Of a DNA stretch of 64,000 nucleotides, positions 52,943-61,619 are shown piece by piece. The stretch covers positions 5,929,501 to 5,993,500 of the forward strand of contig NZ_BNJI01000001.1 of the NCBI RefSeq assembly GCF_016587415.1. The letters are read 5' to 3'. The notes beneath the pieces were generated by a model. That model worked only from the letters and a program-made list of their open reading frames with translations, was not told where the DNA came from and did no database searches. A program made the position numbers and the translations under genes. Every line of letters starts with the position of its first letter. The first letter of the stretch is position 1. Source of the DNA: Ktedonobacter sp. SOSP1-85 (GTDB taxonomy: Bacteria > Chloroflexota > Ktedonobacteria > Ktedonobacterales > Ktedonobacteraceae).

Positions 52943-54450
52943 GTAACTATTCAGGTTCACGAGAAGGAGGGAAAGAGAGGAGCACCAGCGAGCACCGTTT
53001 CAAGAGCAGTGAGCAGGCGGTGGCCTTGTTTGCGCATGGTGGAAACGTAACTGCGCAGACGGCAAAAGGCATCAGCCCCTTGGACGGAGCGGAAACAGCC
53101 AGAGATTTTTTGTTGCACCTTGAGCATCCGTAGGTCCCGTTCGGCCAGATTGTTATCAAAAGGCACACGAAAATCACGCACGAAGGCCAGCACAGCATCA
53201 GCATGGATGCGAAGCCGATCTAAAAGGTTGCGTGCCGGGTGTTGCTTGGATTTGCCTCGTTTGCCTGATCGAGCGAGAGGCGGGGCCGGAACTGATTGAT
53301 AGCCTTGCTCAAGAATCTGCTGATAGTGCTCCATGAGAACCACTTGCATGGGCTCAGCAAAGGCGTTCCATCCTCGAGCTTTGGCCTGAGCAACAAGTTC
53401 ACGCATCAACAGCAGCAGCACCTTCATCTCACTCGCCCAGAGCTGATGCTCTTCTTCGGCGAAGAAGGTCAGTTCTCGCAAGTGATGCACATTGCAGAGG
53501 GCATGGCCCTTGCCGTACGCCCAGTAGCTGCTCCAGCCATCATGCACGCTCAGCCCTTACAAGCGCGAAGCGATGCCAATGGCTTGCAGGGCCTCTCGCC
53601 CACGCTTAGGATGATGCGCATAATGGGTGAGCTGAGGGGTTGAGACGACATGAACCCAGTGGCGTTTGCCTTGGACGTAGAGGCCGGTTTCATCTTGATT
53701 GACAACGTCCTGGGTGATGAGCGCTTCTTTGAGGGCCTCTTCAACGGGTTCAAGGCTCTGGTGAGCACGGATGACAAAGCCCTCAATGCTTGCAACGGAA
53801 AGCCGATGCCCAAAGAGATCTTCAAGAACCTGGCTCACCCGAGCATAGGGCAACAATTGGACCTGGCTCAGATACACAGCCAAGGCTTGCAGAGAAGGTC
53901 CATATTGCACGGGTGCTCTGACTCCGACTGGAAAGTCGGCTCTGCAAAGCGCTCCACACTCAGGGCAGGCTACCTGCTGCACCTGATGCTCGGTCACCTG
54001 AAGGGGGTGAGATGGCAGATCGAGCACTTGTCGGCGTGCGGTGGGCCGGGCTGGCGTCAGACGCAGGTCACAGGAACAATGCTCACACTGCATTGGGCGA
54101 TGAACCACGATCTGGTCTGGGTCGTGCCGTTGCAGCAACGAACGGCCTTGATGACCAGACTGCCCACCAGGACGCTTGCCGCTGCGCTCACGTCCAGAGC
54201 GAGGACGACGCGCAAAGCGGTCAGAAGAAGGAGGCAGGCCACTGTTATGGCTGTCTTTCTTCTGCTGGCACTCCAACTCGTGAATGCGTTCTTTCAAGCG
54301 CGTATTTTCTTGGAGGGCTTCATCCAATGCACGACGCACCGTGGTGAGTTCTTGGATCAGCCAGTCGATTTGAGCATCTCGGTCCATATGCAGAGCGTAC
54401 CTGATTTCTTGTGCACAATGCAAGTCTTTTTAGAGAACCTGAATAGTTAC
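52943..54450 (-). mobile_element. IS66-family insertion sequence (1508 bp)
   Basis: Perfect 16-bp terminal inverted repeats (GTAACTATTCAGGTTC at 52943-52958; complement at 54435-54450) bound the element. The flanks TAATGAAG and GAATGAAG match in 7 of 8 bases, as expected for the 8-bp target duplication of IS66 elements. Only the transposase gene is present, with no TnpA/TnpB helpers, as in the ISBst12 subgroup. Confidence 0.9.
52957..54423 (-). pseudogene. IS66 transposase with internal stop
   Basis: The DDE transposase reads with a leucine-zipper-like start (ALDEALQENTRLKERIHELE), a zinc-finger region (CEHCSCDLR, CPECGALC), NQDETGLYVQG, HDGWSSYW and NNLAERDLRMLKVQQK with the catalytic Glu. 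A TAA at 53559-53557 interrupts it in frame between IASRL and GLSVHDGWSS. There is no frameshift: one base change would restore a protein of about 488 residues. The N- and C-terminal parts could be made separately but are unlikely to be active. Confidence 0.88.
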
Positions 54451-54524
54451 GAATGAAGCTTGCTTATTGGAGAAACAAGAGGATATCTACCCTCTTTTGT
54501 GAATAATTTGTAACCGGTTTTCTA

Positions 54525-54553
54525 TTGTTTTAGAACATTTTTTGTAATATAAT
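54525..54553 (+). promoter_or_regulatory. Promoter of the HNH gene
   Basis: TTGTTT (54525-54530) and TATAAT (54548-54553) are 17 bp apart in an AT-rich stretch, 90 bp before ATG 54643. Confidence 0.5.
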
Positions 54554-54642
54554 TGCCTGAAGCATCTGGATATTATAATATTCTCTCCTTAAACATGCTT
54601 AGTGAATAAATACATGAATTTTGTAGTAGTGGGTGGTGAAAT

Positions 54643-55059
54643 ATGGCTTTTGGAAGCGATGAGGAACGCAAGGCTTACTATCGTGCATATAACAAAATCT
54701 GGTATCAGAAACACAAGAAGCGAATAATTGAAGATCGTAATCATCGTAGAAATGACCTAAAGGAAAGGTTTAATCAGTATAAATTAACGCTTAGTTGTAT
54801 TCGGTGTGGCGAAAGTCATCCAGCTTGTCTCCATTTTCACCATCGCAACCCAGCAGATAAAGATTTTGCTATGCGAGATATTATTGGCAGATCTTATATA
54901 TCAGCAGCGCGTCTGGAAAAAAAGATTGCGAAATGCGATGTGCTGTGCGGTAACTGTCATGCCATTCATCATTGGAATGAAAGCCACGATTTTGATGATT
55001 GGCGAGATGTTTTGTCAAAGGGTGACGAGGGGAGAAAGGGGACGAATGATGCCAAATAA
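54643..55059 (+). CDS. HNH-type endonuclease-like protein
   Basis: The 138-residue protein has a basic N-terminus (KIWYQKHKKRIIEDRNHRRN) and a zinc-bound HNH-like core: CIRCGESHPACLHFHHRNP, then KCDVLCGNCHAIHHW. Such proteins occur in phages and mobile DNA. It is followed, in overlapping frames, by a second copy of the same family that is split by the IscB element. The region is AT-rich compared with its surroundings, consistent with transfer. Confidence 0.8.
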   Translation: MAFGSDEERKAYYRAYNKIWYQKHKKRIIEDRNHRRNDLKERFNQYKLTLSCIRCGESHPACLHFHHRNPADKDFAMRDIIGRSYISAARLEKKIAKCDVLCGNCHAIHHWNESHDFDDWRDVLSKGDEGRKGTNDAK

Positions 55060-55084
55060 AGACCCGGGGAAGCGTGCGCAATAC

Positions 55085-55343
55085 TCAAGAGAATATGGCA
55101 AACAGTCAGGAACCCCATGTCTAAAGACAGGGGCTTGTGAAAGCAAGCCTGGACCTGACCAGTCTCAGTCTTGAAATACAGACTACGTTAGGAGCGAAAC
55201 TAGGTACGTTGGGATGCGTTGCCAGTCCCAACCTCTACGGTGCAACATTAAACATCCCTAGAGGGTTAAGGACGTGTGTTGCACGATAAACCGTTCCATA
55301 ACATTGACGAGGCAAACATCACCTACGAGAGTAGAGGCTCAAC
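55085..55343 (+). ncRNA. IscB omega RNA (HEARO-type)
   Basis: The sequence directly before iscB folds densely. GTCAGG (55105-55110) pairs with CCTGAC (55154-55159) around two hairpins (55113-55133 and 55133-55148). GTTGGGA/TCCCAAC lies at 55208-55232, GTGCAAC/GTTGCAC at 55240-55284, and a long-range CCTCTAC (55232-55238)/GTAGAGG (55331-55337) closes them. This is the expected position and size of the IscB guide RNA scaffold. The guide would be the roughly 16-20 bases before 55105, which come from the host HNH gene. Confidence 0.75.
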
Positions 55344-56633
55344 TTGAGCAACGTATTCGTGATTGATAGTGGCTACAAACCATTGAATCCAGTCCATCCT
55401 GCACGAGCGCGGCTTTTGCTCACACAGGGGAAAGCGTCAGTGTATCGGAGATACCCTTTTACGATCATTCTGAAACGGGTGGTAGAACAGCCAGAGGTCC
55501 ACACCTTGCGCCTCAAGCTCGATCCAGGCAGTAAAACGACGGGAATTGCCCTGGTGAACGACACCAACGGCCACATTGTGTTCGCGGCTGAACTCTCACA
55601 TCGAGGGCATGCCATTAAAGATCGTCTTGAGAGTCGTCGTGCAAGTCGCCGGGGGCGTAGGCAGCGTCAAACACGCTACCGCAAGCCGCGATGTAACAAT
55701 CGACGGAGGAAGAAGGGATGGTTGCCACCATCGTTAGAAAGTCGCCTTGCCAACATTCTGACGTGGGTAGCTCGCCTGTGTCGCTATGCTCCCATTGCCG
55801 CTCTCAGTCAGGAGCTTGTGAAGTTTGATCTGCAATTGATGGAGAATCCCGACATTGCAGGCGTGCAATACCAGCAAGGAACCTTGCAAGGCTATGAGGT
55901 CAGGGAATATTTGCTGGAAAAATGGGAACGCACGTGTGCTTATTGTGGCAAACAAGAGGTCCCGCTTCAGGTAGAGCATATCCATCCACGTGCCCGTCGT
56001 GGGACGAACAGGATAAGCAATCTTACCTTGGCTTGCCAAGCATGCAATACTGCCAAAGGCACTCAGGAGATCGACGTCTTCTTGCAAAAGAAACCTGACG
56101 TGCTCAAGCGTCTTCTCGCTCAGGTCAAAAAGCCACTCAAGGATGCCAGCGCTGTCAATAGCACACGATGTGCTTTGCGAGAACGGCTTCAAGCTCTCGG
56201 CTTGCCTATCGAGTGTGGGAGCGGTGGCTTGACGAAGTGGAATCGTAGCACGCGAGGACTGCCCAAAACCCACTGGCTCGATGCAGCTTGCGTAGGCAAG
56301 AGCACGCCTGATGTGCTTGTGCAGAAGGGAGTCATTCCACTGCGAATCAAAGCGACAGGGCATGGGAGGAGGCAAATGTGTGTGCCTGACAAGTATGGCT
56401 TCCCCAAGCAGCACAAAGAGCGCAAAAAGACATTTCTTGGGTATCAAACGGGTGATCTGGTCAAAGCCATAACGCCCAAAGGACCATTTGAAGGACGGAT
56501 AGCCATTCGTCATCGGCCTTCATTCCGACTGCAGAAGGTCGATATTCACCCCAAATATATGCGGTGTGTGCAACGATCCGATGGCTATGAGTATACACAG
56601 AAAGGAGTGCGCCATGCGGGGACCCCTGGCTAA
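55344..56633 (+). CDS. iscB: RNA-guided nuclease IscB
   Basis: IscB, the ancestor-type relative of Cas9, nicks or cuts DNA with a guide RNA encoded beside it. The 429-residue protein has the PLMP domain (FVIDSGYKPLNPVHPARA), RuvC-I with D60 (LKLDPGSKTTGIAL), an arginine-rich bridge helix (98-125), RuvC-II with E157 (ALSQELVKF), an HNH domain with C198/C201, E211-H212 and C231/C234, and RuvC-III with H310 and D313 (THWLDAACVG). All catalytic residues appear intact. TTG 55344 has GAGG six bases upstream. Related IscB from Ktedonobacter racemifer is experimentally active (established knowledge). Confidence 0.95.
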   Translation: MSNVFVIDSGYKPLNPVHPARARLLLTQGKASVYRRYPFTIILKRVVEQPEVHTLRLKLDPGSKTTGIALVNDTNGHIVFAAELSHRGHAIKDRLESRRASRRGRRQRQTRYRKPRCNNRRRKKGWLPPSLESRLANILTWVARLCRYAPIAALSQELVKFDLQLMENPDIAGVQYQQGTLQGYEVREYLLEKWERTCAYCGKQEVPLQVEHIHPRARRGTNRISNLTLACQACNTAKGTQEIDVFLQKKPDVLKRLLAQVKKPLKDASAVNSTRCALRERLQALGLPIECGSGGLTKWNRSTRGLPKTHWLDAACVGKSTPDVLVQKGVIPLRIKATGHGRRQMCVPDKYGFPKQHKERKKTFLGYQTGDLVKAITPKGPFEGRIAIRHRPSFRLQKVDIHPKYMRCVQRSDGYEYTQKGVRHAGTPG

Positions 56634-56895
56634 AGCCTGACACTTATACACAAATCTGAAAGTTTGCAGAAGATCCTCAGCATGATGCGAGGGAAAGGTG
56701 TTGAAAAAAACGCCCCTTGATGCACAATGATGTGCTTTCAGCTTGGCGAGACAAGCGACGTTTTCACCGAAAGTGTGTCACCTCTCGTGTGGGGAAAAAC
56801 GAGGCACCTGCAGCGCATCGCTTCCGTGTTCTTTCTCAAGATCGCATATTTGTGTATAAGTGTCAGGGCTAAAGCCAGGGGTCCCCGCATGGCGC
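56609..56895. repeat. Inverted duplication of the IscB right end
   Basis: The 47 bp at 56609-56655, including the last codons of iscB, recur inverted at 56848-56895 with differences only in the GGCTAAAGCC hairpin. The 192 bp between show short hairpins but no recognised gene. Confidence 0.8.
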
Positions 56896-57167
56896 AATTT
56901 TTAGATGGTACAAAGAGTATAAAAGTTCCCTTCAATGTATGCATTGTGGCATCAGCCATCCTGCCGTACTTCAATTCCACCATCGAGACCAATCAAGCAA
57001 GAGTTTTAACATTGCAACGATGGCTATAAAACCAACTAGCCAGAAACGACTTGTTGAGGAAATTGCGAAATGTGATGTACTCTGTGTTAACTGCCACACA
57101 AAGCTGCATTGGGAGGAAAAGCATAAAAAATCGTAGAGAAGAATAAAGTTTGGAGAAATAAAAAAAG

Positions 57168-57240
57168 AGCCGATGGCCGGACTCGAACCGGCGACCAATC
57201 GCTTACGAAGCGATTGCTCTACCAACTGAGCTACATCGGC
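57168..57240 (-). tRNA. tRNA-Thr (CGT anticodon)
   Basis: On the minus strand GCCGATG/CATCGGC form the acceptor stem, GCTCAGTTGGTAGAGC the D arm, CAATCGC/GCGATTG the anticodon region with CGT, and GGTTCGAGTCC the T loop. No CCA is encoded. tRNA genes are common integration borders; it lies between the two OMEGA elements. Confidence 0.95.
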
Positions 57241-57592
57241 TTGGATGAAGTTTCTTGCGTTGCCTCATCTCTTTGACGGTTATGATTATAACTGCCTCAC
57301 GCCTCCCTTGTCAAGCACTTTTTTGCTGGAATTTGAGAGGGGACAAAAATTCCTGCGCCTCGGCTTTCCTTGCCGCTCTAATTGACTTCTTCGATGCAGG
57401 GCCTCTCCCCTTGACAAGCATGGCTTGTGTTGGTTAAGCTTTATGTGCATGTTGTGAATTATATGTGCTTTGATTTCTTCTATGTGCGGAAAAATGTGGT
57501 GGTGATGCTCCTCGCTTTGACGTTTCAGGCATTTCGCTGATGCGTGATTATTCTCCTGTTGTCTTGCTTAAGATTCATGAAGGAGATGCTCT
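57241..57592. other. 352-bp intergenic region
   Basis: It contains the tRNA-Thr promoter (minus) and a TTGACA (57411-57416) with TAAGCT 18 bp on, which may serve the split ATPase gene. No gene is supported. Confidence 0.45.
57285..57314 (-). promoter_or_regulatory. Promoter of tRNA-Thr
   Basis: On the minus strand TTGACA (57314-57309), 18 bp, TATAAT (57290-57285) form a near-consensus promoter 45 bp before the tRNA. Confidence 0.75.
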
Positions 57593-58030
57593 ATGTCTGC
57601 TACTTCTCCGTCGAATCAGCTCTTTGCTCGCCCCCTGATGCCCTTTACTTCCTTCTCTGACCTGGTTGCTCCCTCTTTTCTGCCGCAGCCGTGGGTGATT
57701 CAGAACTTGCTGCCTGTGGGCTTGACGCTGCTCAGTGGTGATCCTCGCTGTGGGAAGACCTCGCTGGCGCAGCAGTTGATGCTTGATATCGCGACCGGTA
57801 CGACGCCATTTGGGACGCATGACACCACGCTCGATGATGCCTCGCAGCATCTGCGGCCCAGGCGGGGGAGCATTTTCTACCTCTCTCTGACCAGTTCGAC
57901 GCCCCATTTGCATGAGATCCGCTCTCGCATCTATGCCTCGCGCCCAGATATACCCGCGCTGAGCAACTTGTTTGTGACCAATGCCTTTAAGCCGCTGACA
58001 CCAGGTGAGGGACTGCAAGAGCTTTGTGAC

Positions 58031-59821
58031 TGGAGAGGGCTTTAGCCCGCCGCAAGCCACGGTTCTTTAGACCGTGGTGAGGCGTGTTATTGGGCTTGAG
58101 CCCTTGTCAAGCATAGTACGAATAGAACATATGTTTGGCAATTTCATATCAGCATAGTATTCTCTAAGAGAGATACCATCTATTGTGTGAGAGGAGGTAC
58201 TGAAAATGGCAAAAGCCACGAAAACCATCAGGCAGGCGTTGCACTATCCGCCGCAGTATGCTGCCTACTTCGCGGCAAACCAGGTCCTCTTCAATCGCGT
58301 CGTGGCCTTTTATTTCGACTGTATCCAGGCACACGAAGGTCTTCTTGCCCTCAAAAATAAGGAGGCCCTCACGGCCCTGGAGAAACTCACCCATGGAACG
58401 GGTGCGAACCCCCATCCAATCATGCCACTCACCGATCTCGCGCCAGATATCCCGGCGATGTTCAGACGTGCCGCCATCAATGCGGCCCTTGGTTCGGCCC
58501 GCGCATTTTCCTCCTCCCTCAAAACATGGCGAGCACGGAAGCAGAAACACGAAGCCAAACAGACGAGATCGGGAGGGAAGAAGAAGCCATTCAAGGAGCG
58601 ACCACCAGTCCCGCCCCGATCATGGAACAAGTCGGCTCCCTTCTATGCGGGAATCTTTCGTGAGCGCCATCATCACGCTCTCATGCTCAAGGTCTGGACC
58701 GGTTCCTGCTGGTCCTGGCTCAAGGTTCACACGTTTTCACGTGATCTGCCCGAAGGGTTCGAGATGGGGAGCCCTTCCCTGGTGCGCATCAGGGATCGCT
58801 GGTGGCTACATACTCCCATCGAAAAGACCTTCGAGACTCCCGCCAAAGTCGTAGAGCAACTCACCACCGCCCAGACACGTATCTGCTCGGTGGACCTCAA
58901 TCTTGATCATCACGTAGCTGTGTGCAGCGTCCAGACCGTTGACGGCACCATCCTGGCTACTTCCTTCATCGGAAATGGCGCAGCGGTATCGGGCTGTAGG
59001 AAGCAACTGCTTGGACGCATTGCACGCAACCGATCTCAGACTGGTATCATTGCCGAGAACGAACAGGACAATGCCGACCTCTGGGCCAAAATCAGGCACG
59101 TGGACGAACAGATCGCGCATCTGGTGAGCGCTCGCATTGTCCAATTCGCGAGCGAGCACAAGGCGAGCATCCTGGTGTTTGAACATCTGGGCAACCTGCA
59201 ACCGGAGAAGGGCACGTATTCGCGCCGCAGCAATACCAAACGCGCCTACTGGATGAAAGGGCGCCTGTTCCGCTACGCAAAGTACAAAGCCTGGCATGCA
59301 GGCGGCATCATCACCTGCCGTGTGAATCCGCGCAATACGAGCAGAGAATGCCATCGCTGTCACGCTGCGGTCATTCGCTATAACCAGGGACACCCTGTGG
59401 AAGGCTACACCCCCGGTGCCGCGCTCTGTCTCTGCCCACAATGCCAGATGCGCGATCATGCCGACAGAAATGCCAGTATCCGTGTCGGACAACGCTTGAT
59501 CGAGCGGACGCAAGACCCGTTGAAGGAAAAGCCTCATGCTCGTTCGCAACGTGCGAAGAGGGAGTCGAAAGACTCAGGTGTTGGGATCTCCCAGGATGCC
59601 AAACGCCAGATGGGACCATCTTTCCCTGCGGCCAGGCGTGGAGATCATGCCAACGGGGATGGCACCCCCCAGGGGAGAAGGCGCCGGATGGGCGCGCCTC
59701 TCCCAGATATTGCGTCCCAACTACGGGTTCACTTTGAGTAGTGGCCACGCCACCTGTCTCACGAACCCGACTACGGCACAGTGTCAGAAGCTGCTCGGCT
59801 TTAGCCGATGCGGAGTGTCAC
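58031..59821 (+). mobile_element. IS200/IS605-type TnpB element (1791 bp)
   Basis: Restoring the host ATPase frame fixes the element length. TGG occurs at both joints, so the element is 58031-59821 or 58034-59824. The left end has hairpins GGGCTTTAGCCC and CCACGGTTCTTTAGACCGTGG (split by a loop), the right end GCTCGGCTTTAGCCGATGC. Insertion lies after GTGAC without target duplication, as expected for this family. No tnpA is present. Confidence 0.88.
58206..59741 (+). CDS. tnpB: RNA-guided nuclease TnpB
   Basis: TnpB cuts DNA with a guide RNA from its own 3' end. The 511-residue protein has the N-terminal OrfB helix/WED region, RuvC-I with D230 (CSVDLNLDHHVAV), RuvC-II with E326 (ILVFEHLGN), a zinc ribbon with C382/C385 and C410/C413, and RuvC-III with D420 (HADRNASI). 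All three acidic residues are present, so it should be active. A basic tail of about 80 residues after the RuvC part overlaps the likely guide RNA region. GGAGGT precedes ATG 58206. Confidence 0.93.
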   Translation: MAKATKTIRQALHYPPQYAAYFAANQVLFNRVVAFYFDCIQAHEGLLALKNKEALTALEKLTHGTGANPHPIMPLTDLAPDIPAMFRRAAINAALGSARAFSSSLKTWRARKQKHEAKQTRSGGKKKPFKERPPVPPRSWNKSAPFYAGIFRERHHHALMLKVWTGSCWSWLKVHTFSRDLPEGFEMGSPSLVRIRDRWWLHTPIEKTFETPAKVVEQLTTAQTRICSVDLNLDHHVAVCSVQTVDGTILATSFIGNGAAVSGCRKQLLGRIARNRSQTGIIAENEQDNADLWAKIRHVDEQIAHLVSARIVQFASEHKASILVFEHLGNLQPEKGTYSRRSNTKRAYWMKGRLFRYAKYKAWHAGGIITCRVNPRNTSRECHRCHAAVIRYNQGHPVEGYTPGAALCLCPQCQMRDHADRNASIRVGQRLIERTQDPLKEKPHARSQRAKRESKDSGVGISQDAKRQMGPSFPAARRGDHANGDGTPQGRRRRMGAPLPDIASQLRVHFE

Positions 59822-59840
59822 TGGATTCACTGCTATGCCG
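59660..59840 (+). ncRNA. TnpB omega RNA (3' end plus guide)
   Basis: For TnpB the guide RNA spans the gene's 3' end and the right end of the element, and the guide continues into host DNA. The conserved GCTCGGCTTTAGCCGATGC hairpin and GGAGTGTCAC end at 59821. The guide would begin TGGATTCACTGC, i.e. the downstream half of the ATPase gene. The 5' limit is not known. Confidence 0.55.
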
Positions 59841-60824
59841 ATTCGTGTCTACTGGTGATCGATGATCTCGCCTCGTTGCGCTCGCTCTTCCCTGGCAATG
59901 ATCGGGAGCTGCTGGCCCTGTTGCGGCGCCTGGCGGAGGAGCACCAGATTAGTATTCTCTTGCTGCACTCCTGCAAGCGCTCTTCGCCTCTGGCTGCGCA
60001 GGTCGATCATCACTTGCATCTTAAGCGCCTTCCTGTCTCGACGTTCTACACGCTTGAGGTCCATGGTAATCGGCTCTTGCCTATCTCGTACCTTTTGTAT
60101 TGCCCGGCTGATCGGCTCTCCTTTCGCCTGGCGAGCCTGGAGGAAGAGCGGGCGCTGGATACGTTGAGCGCTCATAAGACGCTGACACGCGAGCGCCTGG
60201 GCCTCCTGCGCCTCTTCGATGAGTATGGCTCGATCCTGACGCCACGGCAGGTTGCCGCTCTTCTCCAGCTCGACTATGACTGTGCACGCCAGCTCTTGAG
60301 CAAGATGGTGAAGGCTAATCTCTTGACGGCACCGGCGCGTGGCCGCTATGCCATTCACCCCTTTATTAAGCCGCTTGTGCCCTCTCTTCTTGCACACCAT
60401 CCCTTCCTCCCCAAATTCGATATCGCTCACATTCCCGCCGATGAAGAGGCGGAAGTAGAAGCGGTACCCGCTACCATAGAGCCAGCCGCGCAAGAGGAGA
60501 AGCTGGATGCGGAGCCAACCGCTGAAATCGCGACCGCTCACGATGCATTTGATACAACTGCTTCGACTTCCGGCGAGTCTGTCAGTCACCCTGGCCATCA
60601 GGGGCCTGAAACGCCAATCGCTCACAATCAGCCTTCTCCTCAGTGGCAGGCTTCAGGCCTGAACGGAAATATCCCTGGCAGTCCCGGCTACCTCCCTGGG
60701 TATCAGGCGAACGCTTCACAAATGCCGCCACCCGCCATCTAACCTGACCTCGCTGACGTTCATAGGCCTCTACGGCTGACTGCACCTTTACAACCTAATT
60801 GCCTTGATGCACGATGTTTTATGC

Positions 60825-60853
60825 TCGACAAGCATTGGCTCTTATGATAAGAT
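60825..60853 (+). promoter_or_regulatory. Promoter of rdgB
   Basis: TCGACA (60825-60830), 17 bp, TAAGAT (60848-60853) lies 42 bp before the rdgB ATG. Confidence 0.6.
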
Positions 60854-60894
60854 GGGACGCGATATTCATTTTTGATCTAGCTGGGAGTTCTGCT

Positions 60895-61494
60895 ATGCGT
60901 GCCCTACTGGTGGCTACCACCAATCGTCATAAGCTAGACGAATACCGTGCGATCTTCTCAGATCTACCCTTTCAACTCCTGTCCCTCAAGGATATCCAAC
61001 TGGATCTGGATGTAGAGGAGACGGGAACGACGTTCGCCGAGAACGCGACGCTCAAAGCCCTGGCCTACGCTCAAGCCTCCAATATGCTGGTCCTTGCCGA
61101 TGACTCTGGCCTGGAGATTGATGCGCTCAATGGCGAACCCGGCGTATATTCGGCGCGCTTCGCGGGCGAGCAGACCTCGTATGCGGAACGCTTCCGCATT
61201 ATCCTGGAGCGCCTGCGCGATGTGCCGGCTGCGCAGCGTACGGCGCGCTTCCGCTGTGTTATCGCCCTGGCTGAGCCATCTGGCCTCTTGCGCCTGGCCG
61301 AGGGGACAATGGAGGGTTTGATCGCGGATGCCCCTCGTGGCGAGCATGGCTTTGGCTACGATCCCATTTTCCTGGTTCCAGATCTGCACAAAACAAATGC
61401 CGAGCTTTCGGCTGAGCAGAAAAACGCGCTTAGCCATCGTGGAGCGGCCGCCCGCCAGGCACGCCACCTTCTTGCAACCTGGCCCCAGGCGTGA
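60895..61494 (+). CDS. rdgB: RdgB/HAM1 non-canonical purine NTP pyrophosphatase
   Basis: The enzyme removes ITP, dITP and XTP from the nucleotide pool. The 199-residue protein shows ATTNRHKLDEY at the start, the pocket TTFAENATLKA, ADDSGLEIDALNGEPGVYSA and GFGYDPIFLVPD. Length and motifs match the family exactly. GGGAG lies seven bases before ATG 60895. The exonuclease/helicase-like gene follows about 125 bp downstream. Confidence 0.96.
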   Translation: MRALLVATTNRHKLDEYRAIFSDLPFQLLSLKDIQLDLDVEETGTTFAENATLKALAYAQASNMLVLADDSGLEIDALNGEPGVYSARFAGEQTSYAERFRIILERLRDVPAAQRTARFRCVIALAEPSGLLRLAEGTMEGLIADAPRGEHGFGYDPIFLVPDLHKTNAELSAEQKNALSHRGAAARQARHLLATWPQA

Positions 61495-61619
61495 TGGGAT
61501 GTGATAGACGTGATTTAAATAAAGACCCTCGCATGCGTACTGCAATTCGCCACCAGCGTGGCCCGGCGGAGGTAATTGGTTCGAATAGACGAGAGAGATA
61601 TATGAGGAACTGCTAAATT

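Larger units (their letters stand above)
55105..56895 (+). mobile_element. IscB (IS200/IS605-like) element
   Basis: The element comprises the omega RNA, iscB and a 3' end with GGGGACCCC and GGCTAAAGCC hairpins. No TnpA transposase is present, so movement would need one in trans. The left border is placed at the start of the RNA structure; the right border at the resumption of the HNH frame includes an inverted copy of the right end. Borders are estimates. Confidence 0.55.
55046..57136 (+). pseudogene. Second HNH gene, split by the IscB element
   Basis: The 5' part begins at ATGATG (55046) after GGAGAAAGGGG, overlaps the end of the first HNH gene, and encodes MPNKDPGKRAQYSREYGK. The 3' part resumes near 56895 with FRWYKEYKSSLQCMHCGISH and runs through FHHRDQSSKSF and KCDVLCVNCHTKLHW to a stop at 57136. 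Together they match the layout of the HNH protein at 54643. About 1.8 kb with iscB separates the halves. The exact joint cannot be fixed; cutting after GGCAAA and resuming at ATTTTTAGA would keep the frame. Confidence 0.7.
57593..60742 (+). pseudogene. RecA-like ATPase gene interrupted by a TnpB element
   Basis: The 5' part (57593-58030) encodes 146 residues with Walker A GDPRCGKTS; the 3' part (59822-60742) resumes in the same frame with Walker B CLLVIDDLASL. It continues with an RecA-fold strand (QISILLLHSC), a winged-helix region (ILTPRQVAALLQLDYDCARQ) and a Pro/Ala-rich tail. Joining GAC to TGG restores a 452-residue AAA/RepA-like protein. The inserted 1791 bp carry tnpB. In its present state the Walker motifs are on separate frames and the gene is broken unless the element is excised. 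Confidence 0.88.

Noticed and set aside
56738-56992. 84-residue minus-strand frame across the IscB right-end duplication
   Set aside because: It reads through the inverted repeat and the host HNH fragment; no similarity or ribosome site.
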